A stretch of 64,000 bases of DNA from Paragordius varius (GCA_964247055.1 OZ176059.1:2356001-2420000); one strand, 5' to 3'; shown: positions 25,101-35,386, numbered from the stretch's first letter. The notes: generated from the letters alone by a model not told the origin. Program-made: numbers and translations.

Positions 25101-25369
25101 GATAAAAAACCACGGTAACCTAAGAATGGTAAAACCGTGTTGCGCAAATACAACAAATCAAAGCCCTGATTATGGATTTGAAAAACGAAAAGTACCGTAA
25201 AATATATCCAAAGGTGTAACAAGTGTCTCCAACACTCACCATGACTTTTAAACCATCTTTTATGGGCTTTTTTGTCAGGTAAGGGCTTACAAATTTTCAT
25301 ATACCAAATATTAAGTGCTCGTTTTTGGAATAATTGAAATGTATCTTTAAGCGAGGGAATGACTGACAT
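15804..25369 (-). CDS. egh: Egghead/BRE-3-type beta-1,4-mannosyltransferase (6 exons)
   Basis: Membrane glycosyltransferase of family GT2. Known relatives (fly Egghead, worm BRE-3) add mannose to glucosylceramide in invertebrate glycosphingolipid synthesis. Predicted 1047 aa against about 457 in fly. Seen: a membrane segment at 48-65, a second at 225-247 followed by FCGLVFYPAFPDPP, catalytic-domain blocks FICFRVVTRGNFPALVRRN (379-397), DWIVHLDEETLLT and AEDCYFAMRA, the GT2 motif QRKRWLQG at 661-668, then C-terminal membrane segments ending FNVCIEITAVCWGL. Catalytic motifs look intact. The extra length lies in four inserts: between the first two membrane segments, about 260-375, about 25-30 residues before FNFIEGEM, and about 250 residues between IISFF and FILLIICVTC. 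All splice phases agree (3144 nt, 1048 codons). Confidence 0.88.
16106..16816 (-). other. egghead intron 5
   Basis: 711 nt, donor A/GTATGT, acceptor CAG/AA. It contains a short, internally deleted CAGTAGCG-type MITE at 16324-16386 and otherwise A/T-rich sequence. Confidence 0.7.
16324..16386. mobile_element. CAGTAGCG-type hairpin MITE, short copy 7
   Basis: The left end CAGTAGCGTATGGTATGAAA is intact. The right end TTTTTTATCATAATACTGTA is its decayed complement. At about 63 bp it is half the usual length, so the middle appears deleted. Confidence 0.5.
16817..17656 (-). CDS. egh: egghead exon 5 (membrane segments plus large hydrophilic insert)
   Basis: Acceptor TTTTAG/GTATCTACC in phase 1 gives GIYLVVHRCTEIPIW, matching fly ILLVVHSKMIPF. 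Two membrane segments follow, ending IYMYAYGSIISFF. About 200 residues rich in Asn, Asp, Glu and Lys then replace the short loop found in fly. The donor is CAA A/GTATGT. The exon has a single continuous frame of 280 codons, so the insert is coding, not an unspliced intron. Confidence 0.85.
17888..17950. repeat. (AT)n tract in egghead intron 4
   Basis: A long TA run broken once in the middle. The apparent open frame over it (Tyr-Ile repeats) is an artefact of the dinucleotide. Confidence 0.8.
17983..18153. mobile_element. CAGTAGCG-type hairpin MITE, long-arm copy 8
   Basis: It begins TACAGTAGCGTATGGCATAA and ends TTATGCCATACGCTGTA. The arms pair for about 68 bp (through CATTATTAGTCCATAAAA and the complement), far longer than in other copies. 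A unique centre of about 35 bp separates them. The transcript of egghead intron 4 would fold into a long hairpin here. Confidence 0.7.
18750..18934 (-). CDS. egh: egghead exon 4 (QRKRW motif)
   Basis: It encodes FNFIEGEMWEQSPYTISDF and LKQRKRWLQG, nearly the fly sequence, and ends CAA G/GTTAAG in phase 1. Upstream of FNFIEGEM are about 25-30 residues with no counterpart in fly. The acceptor is uncertain: TTTAG/T ending at 18935, or AAG/A 12 nt further in. Both keep phase 2 and differ by four residues. Confidence 0.75.
18935..20490 (-). other. egghead intron 3
   Basis: 1556 nt, donor ACAG/GTAGGT. It contains the nested palindrome at 19554-19739 and an (AT)n tract near 19809. No other coding frame is supported. 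Confidence 0.6.
19554..19739. mobile_element. Nested palindrome: outer hairpin around a CAGTAG-type MITE
   Basis: The outer arms GTATGCATTTTAATCGTTG and CAACCATTAAAATGCATAC pair for about 55 bp, through TTGCTTATTTCACACTATAG. Directly inside lie ATACAGTAGTGTATAGAAA and its complement, CTATATACTACTGT, which is the CAGTAGCG-type terminus. The whole 186 bp can form one long hairpin with a small centre. Confidence 0.7.
20491..20743 (-). CDS. egh: egghead exon 3
   Basis: Acceptor CTTTTAG/GTC in phase 1 gives GLITYARNGVLNWLTTLAD, then FRVADDMGKLRFQ, GSFVVTRAGAERHVTFD and GSIAEDCYFAMRAMYY. Each block lines up with fly Egghead (LITYANENVVNWLTTLADS as I recall it). The acidic AEDC is the GT2 ED motif. 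The donor is AG/GTAGGT, phase 2. Base composition here is clearly richer in G+C than the flanks. Confidence 0.9.
20744..23181 (-). other. egghead intron 2
   Basis: 2438 nt, the largest intron of the gene. It contains (AT)n tracts at 21020-21071 and near 22138. No coding exon is supported inside it; open frames at 21240-21554 and 22176-22382 lack any recognisable content. Confidence 0.6.
21020..21071. repeat. Long (AT)n microsatellite
   Basis: A TA run of about 50 bp inside egghead intron 2. Confidence 0.85.
23182..23461 (-). CDS. egh: egghead exon 2 (nucleotide-sugar site)
   Basis: It starts at TTTAG/CATGAA in phase 0. After a short Gln/Asn/Ser-rich lead it encodes IWELVVPNEYVSPRGSRFKA, then RALQYALAPENDTF and SDWIVHLDEETLLTRDSLVG, and ends FGQ G/GTATTT. 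DWIVHLDEETLLT contains the acidic residues expected to bind metal and GDP-mannose in this GT2 family. Confidence 0.88.
23510..23620. mobile_element. CAGTAGCG-type hairpin MITE, copy 9
   Basis: It begins TACAGAAGCGTATGAGGCAT. On the right it has TTGTTGTTTTTAGCCATACC, the family's right arm, but the last bases have diverged. About 110 bp, inside egghead intron 1. Confidence 0.45.
23757..24006. mobile_element. Foldback-like element, copy C
   Basis: The left end ATACCATTACAGCTCAAATT is followed by variants of the CAATTCAAATTCACCCT unit. The right end is AGGGTGAATTCAAAATGTAA ending at TGGTTTAATA. It lies about 80 bp inside the donor of egghead exon 1, and the open frame of exon 1 reads into it. 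Confidence 0.6.
24086..25369 (-). CDS. egh: egghead exon 1 (N-terminus and start of GT domain)
   Basis: 428 complete codons from the ATG at 25369, ending LLNQ/GTACTT in phase 0. A 47-residue lead precedes the first membrane segment (HLLHLWIYFTVLFVFQI). A Ser/Thr-rich region follows, then the second membrane segment and YPAFPDPP. An insert of about 115 residues precedes GTKIPPFICFRVVTRGNF. The frame stays open past the donor as far as 23936, but that part lies in the intron and a mobile element. Confidence 0.85.
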
Positions 25370-25859
25370 AAAGGGACAATGATTGGAAAATAAGTGGATT
25401 GAGATTCTAAAAAAATAATTTTCAAACTAAAAATATATATTATGTAATATATATAAATAAGTGTCCACATACATTTGAATTTCTAAGTTTACGAAATTCT
25501 ATTTATTTAAATTCAACATTAGAAAAAATATTATTTGGCTCATTATCAAAAGTATTATCAAACATACATAAAAAACATTATATATTCAAAACCTGTTTAT
25601 AATGATAATGGTACAAAGAGTGCTTATCTTGAAAAATTGGATTTATACAATTAAGGCATTGCGGAGATACACATATGAAAACTAACATGGATATATTTAG
25701 CCATATGACATTAGATAAATATAATTTTTTAGGGCCGTGAGATAGTTTAACTTAGTAGGAAATAGAGGTACGATATATGTACAGCTCTATGAAAATTTAA
25801 TATTAAAATGCATCATATATTCTGGTAAAACTTTTTCAGGATCTTGTGGGGCTTTTTAT

Positions 25860-26400
25860 GGTTCAAAAGAATTTATGTATCCACTTTTGTGATTAATTTG
25901 CCTCCTCTTGTCAAAATTGGAATATATTCGCGAAATTAAATGATTCAAAAAATATGGAATCGAAACCATGGCAAAAATTTACACATTTATAACATTAATG
26001 AACCGAAATGTATACAAAATTTTATTTAAATGCTTGATATTACTTATTTTTAGGTAAAACCTCAATATAAAAAATTAGTCCACATGGCATGTGTGCATAA
26101 GCTAAATTAAAAAATAATCCAAAATAAATTACTTCTGTTTCTATCAATGTTAGATCTAATTTAAATGGAAAATTAGCTTTCATAGCTTTAAAATCAAATG
26201 AGCACGATATTTTGCAAAAATGTTGTAAAATAAAAATGGCGTTGAAGTAGTTTGATATGGAACTTTTTTTTCAAAACCAAATTTTATTTAAATAATTCGG
26301 CTTTCTTACATAAATTTTATTAGGATGGAAGCATAAATTTAAATTGGGACCGTTTCTTATTTTTAGAAATTGCAACTTAAATATAGGGGTACCCAAATTG
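25860..26400 (+). repeat. Dispersed repeat R1, copy 1
   Basis: About 540 bp that reappears inverted at 46300-46860. Shared stretches include AAAAATATGGAATCGAAACC, CTTGATATTACTTATTTT and AAATTGGGACCGTTTC, in the same order on opposite strands. No recognisable coding content; probably a decayed transposon. Confidence 0.55.
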
Positions 26401-27639
26401 AAAAGGCCAAACAAAATTTTGCAAACAAACTTTCAAATTAACCCTTCATTACCGTTTGGGATAGTCGAATATCCCAGATTTAAAATTCAAATATCTTCAA
26501 AGGTATTTATTGTAAATTTAAAAACATGTAAAATGTAAAATTGTTAAAAAAATCCTTATCTCCAATTTGGCCTCTCTGAATTCTATAAAAATATAAATCG
26601 CTAATAACAGGCAAATAAATGCATATTATATAATAAGCAAATGTAAAGTTTAACTTTAAAAGCTTTCATGCTACATTATACCAGGAAAAATTTGATATGT
26701 TTTTAATATCTGCTGTTTTTAATTGTATTTTGGAGCTAGATTTAGGCTTTAGATACAAAACTGTAAAAATATAAACTTTATTATCTAATACGAACAATGT
26801 TTCATAATTAAAATTTAATAACTAAAATAATTTTCAAAAGAGTAGTTTATTCAAAATTGAGCTTTGGGATATAAAATTACCCTGAAAGGTAAACTAGACC
26901 AAAAAAGTGAAAAGTTGATGAAATGTTAATAATAATTCACATTTTTTAACCACATTATACAATCTCTATAGAGCCATTTGAAAAATCGCAAAACATGGCT
27001 CCGAAAAAGTTTGCTTTGTGTAAAATATTTGATTTGTCGGCCTTTAAGATAAAAGGATGTATATTCTTAAAAATAACCCAAATCTACAGTTTTAAATTGG
27101 AATTCAAAATTGTTTGGGGTTATATTGGATGGTATTTTGATTTTACTTTTTATAAATTTTATCACCATCGCCTCAAATTAATGACAAATGTGAATTCTGT
27201 TTATTAAAAAAACTATTTAATGAAGTCAACAAATCTTTTAATCAAAATGGCTCCAGGATCAACATAAAAATGTTTTTAAAATATTTTAATGTGTTTCTAA
27301 ACTGTTTCCAAGAAACTTATTAATCTATCCAATACCCTTTTACAAACTTTGCTAGAAATTAAATTATAATGTAAGTAGATTTTTCTAAACCAATTTTGTT
27401 TATAGCACATATATTGTTGAATATTGCGCCATCCTGGGATTTTCACGTTTATATTAACAAAATCAGCCCATTTTAATGATGAAGTTGAGTATACAACTTT
27501 AAATTTTATATTTAATTGAGACATAGGTACCGTCCCTTTAAACAACTGCAGTATTGAGGGACACCTTAACTTTTTGTGAAAACATTATTTTTCAAATTGC
27601 CCTTAAACTCCCTTAGGGTATCTTTCTCTTTAAATTGCC

Positions 27640-28420
27640 CCCTCTAAAAAAATGTATTTGAGTGTTTTTCAGTGGCAAAATTAACCCATTTTATAATCCA
27701 GAAAGTTTATTGTTTCTCTATTTTTTTTGTTATTTGAAATACTTAATCCATTTAATTATCGCATTATGCACAGGAAAGGCAAATAATCCTAACAAGTCCC
27801 AAAAGTCTTACCACCAATACCAAACCAAACAACCAGGTAATCTCATAAAATAGAGATGTAGTTTTGAAAATATGGAGTTATATACTTATTTTTATTTAAC
27901 ATTCTCGAATTTCTCCATCGTTAATGAAGCTGTGGTTGACATTTGGCACGCCATATTTAGTTTTAATAATCTTTTAAATCCCTATATATTGTCTCCATTA
28001 TTCCCTTCTTTTGCAAAAAAGAACTTCCTTGCAGTTAACAAGTTTGCTATCCCTGACATATCCAAATTTCCGCATATCTTTATGCCTTATGGATCCAAAT
28101 ATCTTTGATTCATTCTACATATCCTGCATCTTCTTCATACACATTCTTCAGTTATCTCAGTTGGTAGTCTTGATAGTGAATCTGCTAGATTTTCGGTTCC
28201 TGATATTAAATTATCTTCAGGTTTGTTATATGCTTGCCTCTGTTAATTTATCTTCGTTATATGTTTGCCTCTTTCACTTTGCTACTAGATGAGTATTACC
28301 ATGATTTTCTATATAATTGCGGTTTCCCTTTCATTCATTTCTTGTATGCATAATCTAACTTTAAAATTAAAAGAACAGAGAATACAATCTCTATGGAAAA
28401 ATTACTGAATGTATTTGATA
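27640..28420 (-). mobile_element. Ty3/gypsy-type LTR retrotransposon relic (pol fragment)
   Basis: On the minus strand near 28141-28210 a short stretch resembles the end of a gypsy-class reverse transcriptase/RNase H region (ENLADSLSRLPTE, compare the common N-V-ADALSRLP signature). Weaker integrase-like words lie at lower coordinates. The fragment is broken in several places and clearly old. I could not find its LTRs or a gag region, and the ends given are approximate. Confidence 0.5.
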
Positions 28421-28589
28421 GAAAAATGTTATTGAGCCACTTACAAGTCATTTAATAATATTTTAATATTGTAATTGCAGTTGCTCAATATCTAGTCACA
28501 TAATAAGCACACATTAGGCTAACAATATTTTTGAAGATATATTCTGTCTAAAATGTTTTATTAAGCTATGACATAAGATGCAAAAAAAT

Positions 28590-28890
28590 AACTTTATTTA
28601 ATGTTATTTATGTGCGAAAGTCTTATTTTTGGATTCCGCAAAAATTGATTTATTTCTAAAAATGAACGCAAATGGAGTTGAAATGAAAGAAAAAGTTAAT
28701 GTATGTGAGATTATGACATCAAATATTGTTGTTTAATTAAATTTAAATTTTGGCAGGTTTATGTGGAACTTTATTATATGGTTTTTGGAAAAGTATGATG
28801 GAAACGTATAATAAACATCTTAAGTTATTGGATTCACTTTTTCAACATAATATAATGTGCTGAAGATTTCTATAACCTCAGATAAATTTA
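28590..28890 (+). repeat. Dispersed repeat R2, copy 1
   Basis: It shares an ordered pair of landmarks with the copies at 36300, 49650 and 62885: a word like TCTTAAAATAAACGCAAAA and, about 190 bp later, one like ATAATTTGATGATGCTGAA followed by CCTCAGAT. Non-coding and decayed. Confidence 0.4.
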
Positions 28891-29064
28891 TATTGTTTTT
28901 TTGGAGCGTCTATAACTTTTACCAATAATTTATTTAACTCAATGTGTGCTAATTTTGCGAATATTCAATTTGGCGCACAATATAAGTAAATATATATCTT
29001 TATTAACTTTTAAGGTCCAATACCAAAAGAGAACCTAATACAATATTTTATAATATATAATATA

Positions 29065-31155
29065 CTAGCGTAAATCTCGTGTGCTACGAAGGCTCGAGGA
29101 AGTTCTTTGCACTTCTGAGGGGGGGAGGGGGGCTATTAGAAAAAAGGGACAATAAAATGATCCATATAGGTGGATTATTTTGAAACATTATTTAATAGCT
29201 CTGCTCTGCATTCATACTAATACATTGTTTAGTGGTGCAAAGGCCCCGAATTGACGGCTAACAGGAAAAACCGCTATACTGTAATTTTTATCTTTTTATG
29301 GGTAATATTTAAAGCCTTGATTGAACTCGTATGGCTTCTTAGTTTTTTAAATTAGCTCCAAAACCACGCCATTTTTGTATGGCGTCTCAGTTATAAACCG
29401 GTAGACCCCTACCCATGGCCTATATGGAAAAGCCCTAACTTAAATTTTTTGCCTTTATAGGGATAATATTTGGAATCATCTTTAAGACCATCGTCTCATG
29501 GGTTATTCAAAAAATTACCACAACACTAAATAATCTTTATATGATGGCGTAAGGCCTCAAATTAACGGCTAATATAAAGAGTGCTGACCTTATACTTAGT
29601 TACGGGTAATTTTTTCAACTTTAAATGAGCTCATATGGCATAGGTTTTAAATAGTTTCAAAACAACGTAATTTTTATATAGTAGCACAGTTTTTGGCGAG
29701 TAGCTTCTTACCCAGAAGCAGGTATAAAAACGTCGGCCAAATATAGGTACGCAGTTTATGCGGGTAGCCCCCTAACCAGGGGCGAAACCAAAAAACGCTC
29801 GATTAAAATTTTGGCCCTAATTCGGGTAATACCTGGAATTATCATCGTTTCCATATGCTCTCGCGGGATTTTCGAAAAACCTTAAAACCAAAAAGTCATT
29901 TTATGGTGCAGGGCAAGGGCCAAAAGAGGTAATTTAATAGAACCTCTCTACCTAAATTTTGTCTTTTTACGGTAATATTAGCCCTTATTGAACTCATGGC
30001 CTGATAAGTTTTCTATAATTTGTCTCCAAAGTCACGCTGTATCGATATGGTGGCGCAGTTGTAGGCGGGTAGCCCCCTACCCAGAAGCCAATATAAAAAA
30101 GGCGTTCGATAAAATATTTTTGCCCCTCTAGGGTACCTGGAATCATCATTCATTCCATATGTTCTTAAGAGTTTTTGGAAGAATGGCTTCTAAACTAAAT
30201 AGTTCAATGATAGCGCATTTTTTAGGGCGCAAAGGGCCTAATTAACGATTTAATTACCGCTTGACTTAAATTGCCTTTTTACGGGTAATATTTCGGGCCT
30301 TTATAAAAACTTATATGGCCTCATAAGTTTTCTGAATATAACTCCTACAAAAGGCCGATATGGTGGGGCAGTTTTAGGCGGGTAGCTCCCTAGGCAGAAG
30401 CGTATACAAAAACGCTTGATTTAAATTTTTGTCTTTTTACGGAGAATACCTGGAATCGTGATTGATTCTGCCCTCATTAGCTTTTGGAAAAATTGCCTCA
30501 AAACTAAAAAATCATTCTATGATGGCGCATCTTTCAGGGCTTAAAGGGCCTAATTAACGGCTTTTAAAAAAATCCGCTCGACTTAAATTTTTTACTTTTA
30601 CGGGTAATATTTTAAGCACGATATGGCCTGATAGGTTTTTTGCAATTTAGCCCCAAAAGCACGCTATTTCGATATGATGGGTCAGTTTTTAGAGGGTATC
30701 TCCTTACCCAGCAGCTATCACCAAAGAAACGCTTGACTAAATTCTTTGCCTTGTAACAGGGAATACCTGGAACCATTGATATTTTACGGTCTCATACTTT
30801 GGGCGAAAATAGATTCAAAAAAAATTTTTTTTGGACATTTTTTTTTAAAAAAGTGGAAATTTACGGAGGTGGCGGGTAAAAAGAGAGCCTAAATTTAAAA
30901 ATCGAGCCGACCATGTTCGGCGCAATCAAAAATTTTAAAAAATTATATCTGAAATCGAATGGTCCAACCGTTTTCCGGAAAATTGTCTCAAAGACACAAT
31001 TGTGGACTTGTGTTTTCAACTGTTTTTTAAATGGTGTAGGCCCGAACTGGGGGCCTAATTCAAAAAAAAGTGCGAAGTTATTGTCGGGGCATTCATTAAT
31101 GATTATATTTTTTTGACATTTGGATTGAATGGGTCCGGTTTTCCGGAAACAATTC
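29065..31155 (-). mobile_element. Helitron-like element with satellite core, copy 1
   Basis: Read on the minus strand, its 3' end is ACGAGATTTACGCTAG followed by T. The core (about 29280-30800) is a tandem array of a ~310-bp unit, seen by the recurring block CAGTTNTAGGCGGGTAG...CTACCCAGAAG at about 29382, 29690, 30055, 30367 and 30679. The other end carries TTTTCCGGAAAA palindromes and CCCGAACTGGGGGCC. G+C is visibly higher than the flanks. No transposase is present, so it is non-autonomous. Assignment to Helitrons is inferred from the 3' end only. Confidence 0.55.
29280..30800 (-). repeat. Core tandem array of copy 1 (~310-bp dimers of ~155-bp halves)
   Basis: About five ~310-bp units. Each has two related halves: one with TTTTTACGGGTAATATTT...CTCATATGGCC, the other with TTTTTACGGGAATACCTGG...TCCATATGTTC. 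Both halves continue with AGTTTT and CTCCAAA/CTCAAAA blocks, then a GGCGCA block. The higher-order period is typical of satellite DNA. Confidence 0.65.
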
Positions 31156-31258
31156 CTTCCACGTTTCCTAGCCCCTTCAACTGGGCCTAATAACATGGTC
31201 GCTTTTTTTAAGTTATCGGCTCTCATCACAAGACCGATAAATCTTAGTTGCAAGGTAC
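31146..31258 (-). mobile_element. LINE remnant: C-terminal tail of a non-LTR retrotransposon ORF
   Basis: The minus-strand translation LQLRFIGLVMRADNLKKATM continues with L-L-G-P-V-E-G-A-R-K-R-G-R. It has the familiar tail of LINE reverse-transcriptase proteins (LR-GHVMR...GK-EG-RRRGR). About 37 codons remain, heavily truncated. It abuts the truncated 5' side of Helitron-like copy 1. Confidence 0.6.
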
Positions 31259-31338
31259 GAATTTTAGTAGGTTCTGTTGGGGTCTAATATATATTCTAAT
31301 ATTTTATCATTTGTTATGTTCCCATTTATATTACATTA

Positions 31339-33131
31339 CTAGCGTAAATCTCGTGCTGCTATGCAGCTAGAGGAACTCCTTCGGACGGGGGGCTATTTGA
31401 AATAAGGGACAAAAAAATGCTCCATATATGGGGATTATTTAGAAACATTATTCAATAGCTATAATCCCATAGGATTCTCAAAACAGTGCATTCATATAAT
31501 ATATTGTTTAGTGGTGTAAAGGCCCCAAATTGACGGATAACGGAAAAAACCGCCATACCATGATTTTTACCTTTTTTTGGGTAATATTTAAGCCTTTATT
31601 GAACTCGTTTGGCTTCTTAAGTTTTTTGAAAATTAGCTCCAAAGCCGACATTTTCGTATGGCGTCTCAGTTTTAAACAGGTAGACTCCTATCCATAGGCC
31701 TATAAGGAAAAAGCGCTAAGTTAAATTTTTTGCCTTTATAGGGAAAATATTTGGCATCTTTGAGACCATCGTCTCATGAGTTATTCGAAAAAATACCTCA
31801 ACACTAAATAATCGTTATATGATGGCGTATTTTAAGGGCATAAAAGCCCCAAATTAACGGCAAATAAAAAAGGCCTGACCTTAATTTTTATCTTACTGGT
31901 AATATTTCGAACTTTATATGAGCTCACATGGCCTAAGTTTTCTTTAAATTACTTCCAAAACAACGCAATATCTATATAGTGGCGCAGCTTTTGGCCGGTA
32001 GCTTCTTACCTAGAAGCCGATATAAAAAAGCGTCGGGCTAAATTTTTGTCTTTATATAGGGAATATCTGGAATTATAATGTCCATATGTTCCTATAAGTT
32101 CTTGGAAATATTGCTTCAAAACTAAAAAATTGTTCTATGGCGGCGAATTTTTCTGGGCGTATAACCTTTCTTAGCGACTTATTGAAATAACCCCCTATAC
32201 TAAAATATTTGTTTTTTAAAGGGTAATAAATATTTTAGGCTTGTATTGAATTCACATAGTATCATTGGTTTTCTGAAATTTGGCTCCAAAGGCATGCTGT
32301 ATCGATATGGTGGTGCAGTTGTAGGCGGGTAACCCCCTACCCAGAGGCCTATATAAAAAAGACGTTCGATAATATTTTTTGCCTTTATATGGGAATACCT
32401 GGAATCATCATTCATATATCCTTAATAGTTTTTAAAAGAATGGTTTCCTAACTAAATAGTAATTTAATGATAGCATATTTTTCAGGGTGTAAAGAACCTA
32501 ATTAATGGCTAATTAAAAAAACCGCACGACCTAATTGTTACGGGGAATATTTTTGGCCGCTATTGACTCATATGATAGGTTTTGAAATTTAGCCCCAAAG
32601 GCACGCTATTTCGATATGACGGGTCAGTTTTTAGCGAATATATCCTTACCCAGAAGCTATCATCAAATAAACTCTAGACTAAAATTTTTGCCTTTTAACG
32701 GGGAATACCTGAAACCCTTATTGAATTTTTACGGTCTCCTAATTTGTGCCAAAAATAGATTCAAAAAATTATTTTTGTGGTCTTAATTTTTTTAAAAAAA
32801 GTGGCATTTTACGGGGGGACCGGGTAAAAAGAGGGCCTAAATTAAAAATGCGAGCCGACTATGTTCGGCGCAATCAAAAATAACTAAACAAAAATTATAT
32901 TTGAAATGGAATGATCCAACACGTTCTCCGGAAAATTGTCTCAAAGACACGATTGTTTTCAAAAAAACGCGTTTTTTACACGAGGTGGGCCCGAACTGGG
33001 GGCCTATTTCAAAAAAGGCGAAGCTATTGTCGGGGCATTCATTAATGATTATATTTTTTCATATTTTGATTTAAATAGGTCTACCGGTTTTCCGGAAATA
33101 GATCACAAAGCCACCTATTTCCATTTTTATA
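31339..33131 (-). mobile_element. Helitron-like element with satellite core, copy 2
   Basis: The same organisation and orientation as copy 1, 184 bp further on. On the minus strand it ends ACGAGATTTACGCTAG before T, and GCTGC-ATA-GCAGC can form a hairpin at 31367-31355. The core has about four ~310-bp units (31665, 31979, 32309 and 32617 mark the CAGTTTTAGGCGGGTAG block). The other end is AATGGAAATAGGTGGCTTTG, shared with copy 3. Confidence 0.6.
31560..32730 (-). repeat. Core tandem array of copy 2
   Basis: About four ~310-bp dimers, clearly related unit by unit to those of copy 1. The first units of both copies share TTTTTGTATGGCGTCTCAG-like sequence and the last units share ATTTCGATATGA-GGGTCAG. 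So the arrays were duplicated as blocks, not rebuilt independently. Confidence 0.6.
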
Positions 33132-34056
33132 AATTAAGCCGACCTCAATTTTGTAGATTTTACCATTAATTTTTCAGATATTGCCAAAATTATATTAGTG
33201 TTTTGAACACATTATTTTTAGTCATTATAATTGTAATATGTGTTTTATAGCGCCAGTTAAATTATTATCAACAACTTTCACAAATTATATATGAATGTAT
33301 AATAAAATATAGTATAATATAATATAACCTAATAAGATAATTCCATAGTTTTTTCCTTAAATAATTCCTTTCAACACATTTTTATAGTTATAGAGTTATA
33401 ACGTAAAATATGACCTATATCTGATATAAATATATATATATATATATAATATATGTATATGTAGATTAAAACTGTAAGAAAATTTTATACTCAGAGTACG
33501 TACTACAATATACCTGGTACTAATTAATTTTCTAATTTAATTTTTAAAAAATTATATTTATTTAAAAGATTTTTAATCAATTATGAAAAAAAATTGCTTT
33601 ACCCTTCAGAATATTTTTTGGAGGGGTCTTTATCCCTTTACTAATTAAATATTTAGGTTTGAAGGCAGAAAATTTTATAATTTTAAGTCCCCCTCCTAAG
33701 TTAATTATTATTTTTAGATCTGCAATATTAATTTTATAATATCTTTAGAGTTAAAAACTTACAACATATTTTTTGTTAAATAAAATATTTTTTGGACTAA
33801 ACCAAGTATTGTATAATTTTACAATTATTCAAATTGTTTGAATACTAAAGCAGGTACAATTATAGATGTATTGTTTTTTAAAAAATAATGAAAACGAAAC
33901 ATTAAAATCAATTTGAATCTTATAATTTAATTATAAAATGAAAAAAAACAGAAAAATAATTTAATTGTATACTAAAGTGAAAGTTTTATAGATAACTGCA
34001 TTCTATTTTACATATATATAATACATAAATGATTTTAAAAAGGGAAAATAGGTAAA

Positions 34057-34177
34057 ACAGTAGCGTATAGTATAAAACACCTCAGTTATCCAAATTAAAT
34101 AACGAAAAAGAGTTAATTTATAGGTAAAATTAGGTTTATTTTAAGCAATTTGTTGTATTTTACCATACGTTACTGTA
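34057..34177. mobile_element. CAGTAGCG-type hairpin MITE, copy 10
   Basis: It begins ACAGTAGCGTATAGTATAAA and ends TTTTACCATACGTTACTGTA. About 121 bp; a well-preserved copy in non-coding sequence. Confidence 0.65.
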
Positions 34178-35050
34178 ATACTATATAATTATATGGAACG
34201 ACATCTAATATATGTATGTCACAAAATCTCATTCAATTTTTACCTTTTGCTGCATTAAAACAAGAAAGAACTCATATATATATATATATACAATTAAAAA
34301 TAATTTGATATATTAATATTATACTAACAGTATATATATATAAATCAAGCAAATAATCAGGTAGGTATATGAATTTACCATAAAACATTAAAAAAGCTTG
34401 GAAGATTTGATTGAACTTGATTTTCCATATAATATCAATTAAATATTATCTTATTATTCTCTCGACATGAGTTTATTCGATTTTTTAGCGTAAAAATAAA
34501 CTTTCGTTTTTATTTTCATTTTCGTTTTCATTCAAACCAATAAAATTTAATTTTACTTTCGTAAAAAACATATCCTGATTTTTTATATGCGCTGCATCGT
34601 CTCTCCTATTTTTGTCACCTAACAGGTAAAAAAAACTGCCAAAAAATTTAAAGTATCACAAGTTATTTTTAATGATGAAACCTTTAATAGTATTATCTCC
34701 AATTCCTAGTTTTTATTTAAACAGTTTTCAAGACCAACAAACACTGTATTAATATTCCGAACTTCACTTACAACTAATTATATTCCAAGGGGATATGAAG
34801 GAATACCGAAAACAAAATATCTGATACTCAATATCAGGTATAATATTTAACTTTTTGAGTTCGATATTGCTCGCTATTACTTAAAGGTAAATTTAATATT
34901 TGTTATAAATTATTAATGTAAAACTTGGTGGGTATTATGGTTTATGGTTATATTATCATTAGCTAGGAATTGTAGATTAGTTTTTTGGGTAATATAAAAT
35001 TTTGGTTTTAGAAACATATTTTTTATTTAATTTAAATCAATACTAAAATA

Positions 35051-35386
35051 TATATACCATTTAAAATCGAAATTCAACCTTGAACAATCAAAATTCATTC
35101 TTGTACAATTTAAATTCACCCTCGAGCAATCAAAATTCACCCTTGAACAATTCAAATTCACCCTAAAACTAATTTATGTGTTTTCGGGCTAATATAACTC
35201 ATCATTTATAATTAATATATTTTTATGGCATAGATTATTAGTTTTTCAGTATTATATTATAACCAAAATTTTATTTTTTAAAAATATAAAAATAATACAT
35301 AACAAATTTTAATATTAAAAAACAATTTATTTTAGGGTAAATTTGAATCGTTCAAAGGAGAATTTAAACTGTAAACGGTATATATA
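35051..35386. mobile_element. Foldback-like element, copy D
   Basis: The left arm has five tandem ~24-bp variants of CAATTCAAATTCACCCT, the most in any copy. The inner block TTTTCGGGCTAATATAACTC matches copies A and B. The right arm has two inverse units and ends CTGTAAACGGTATATATA. About 336 bp. Confidence 0.7.

Noticed and set aside
27297-27545. Open frames between 26344 and 27545 as host exons
   Set aside because: They lie in or beside dispersed repeat R1 and transposon relics, and match no family I know.
30861-33169. Open frames in the Helitron-like copies (30913-31116, 32936-33169, and 49992-50252 in copy 3)
   Set aside because: They are translations of repeated non-coding end modules; related frames recur in each copy and show no protein domain. 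Only the LINE tail at 31146-31258 is kept, as a transposon remnant.
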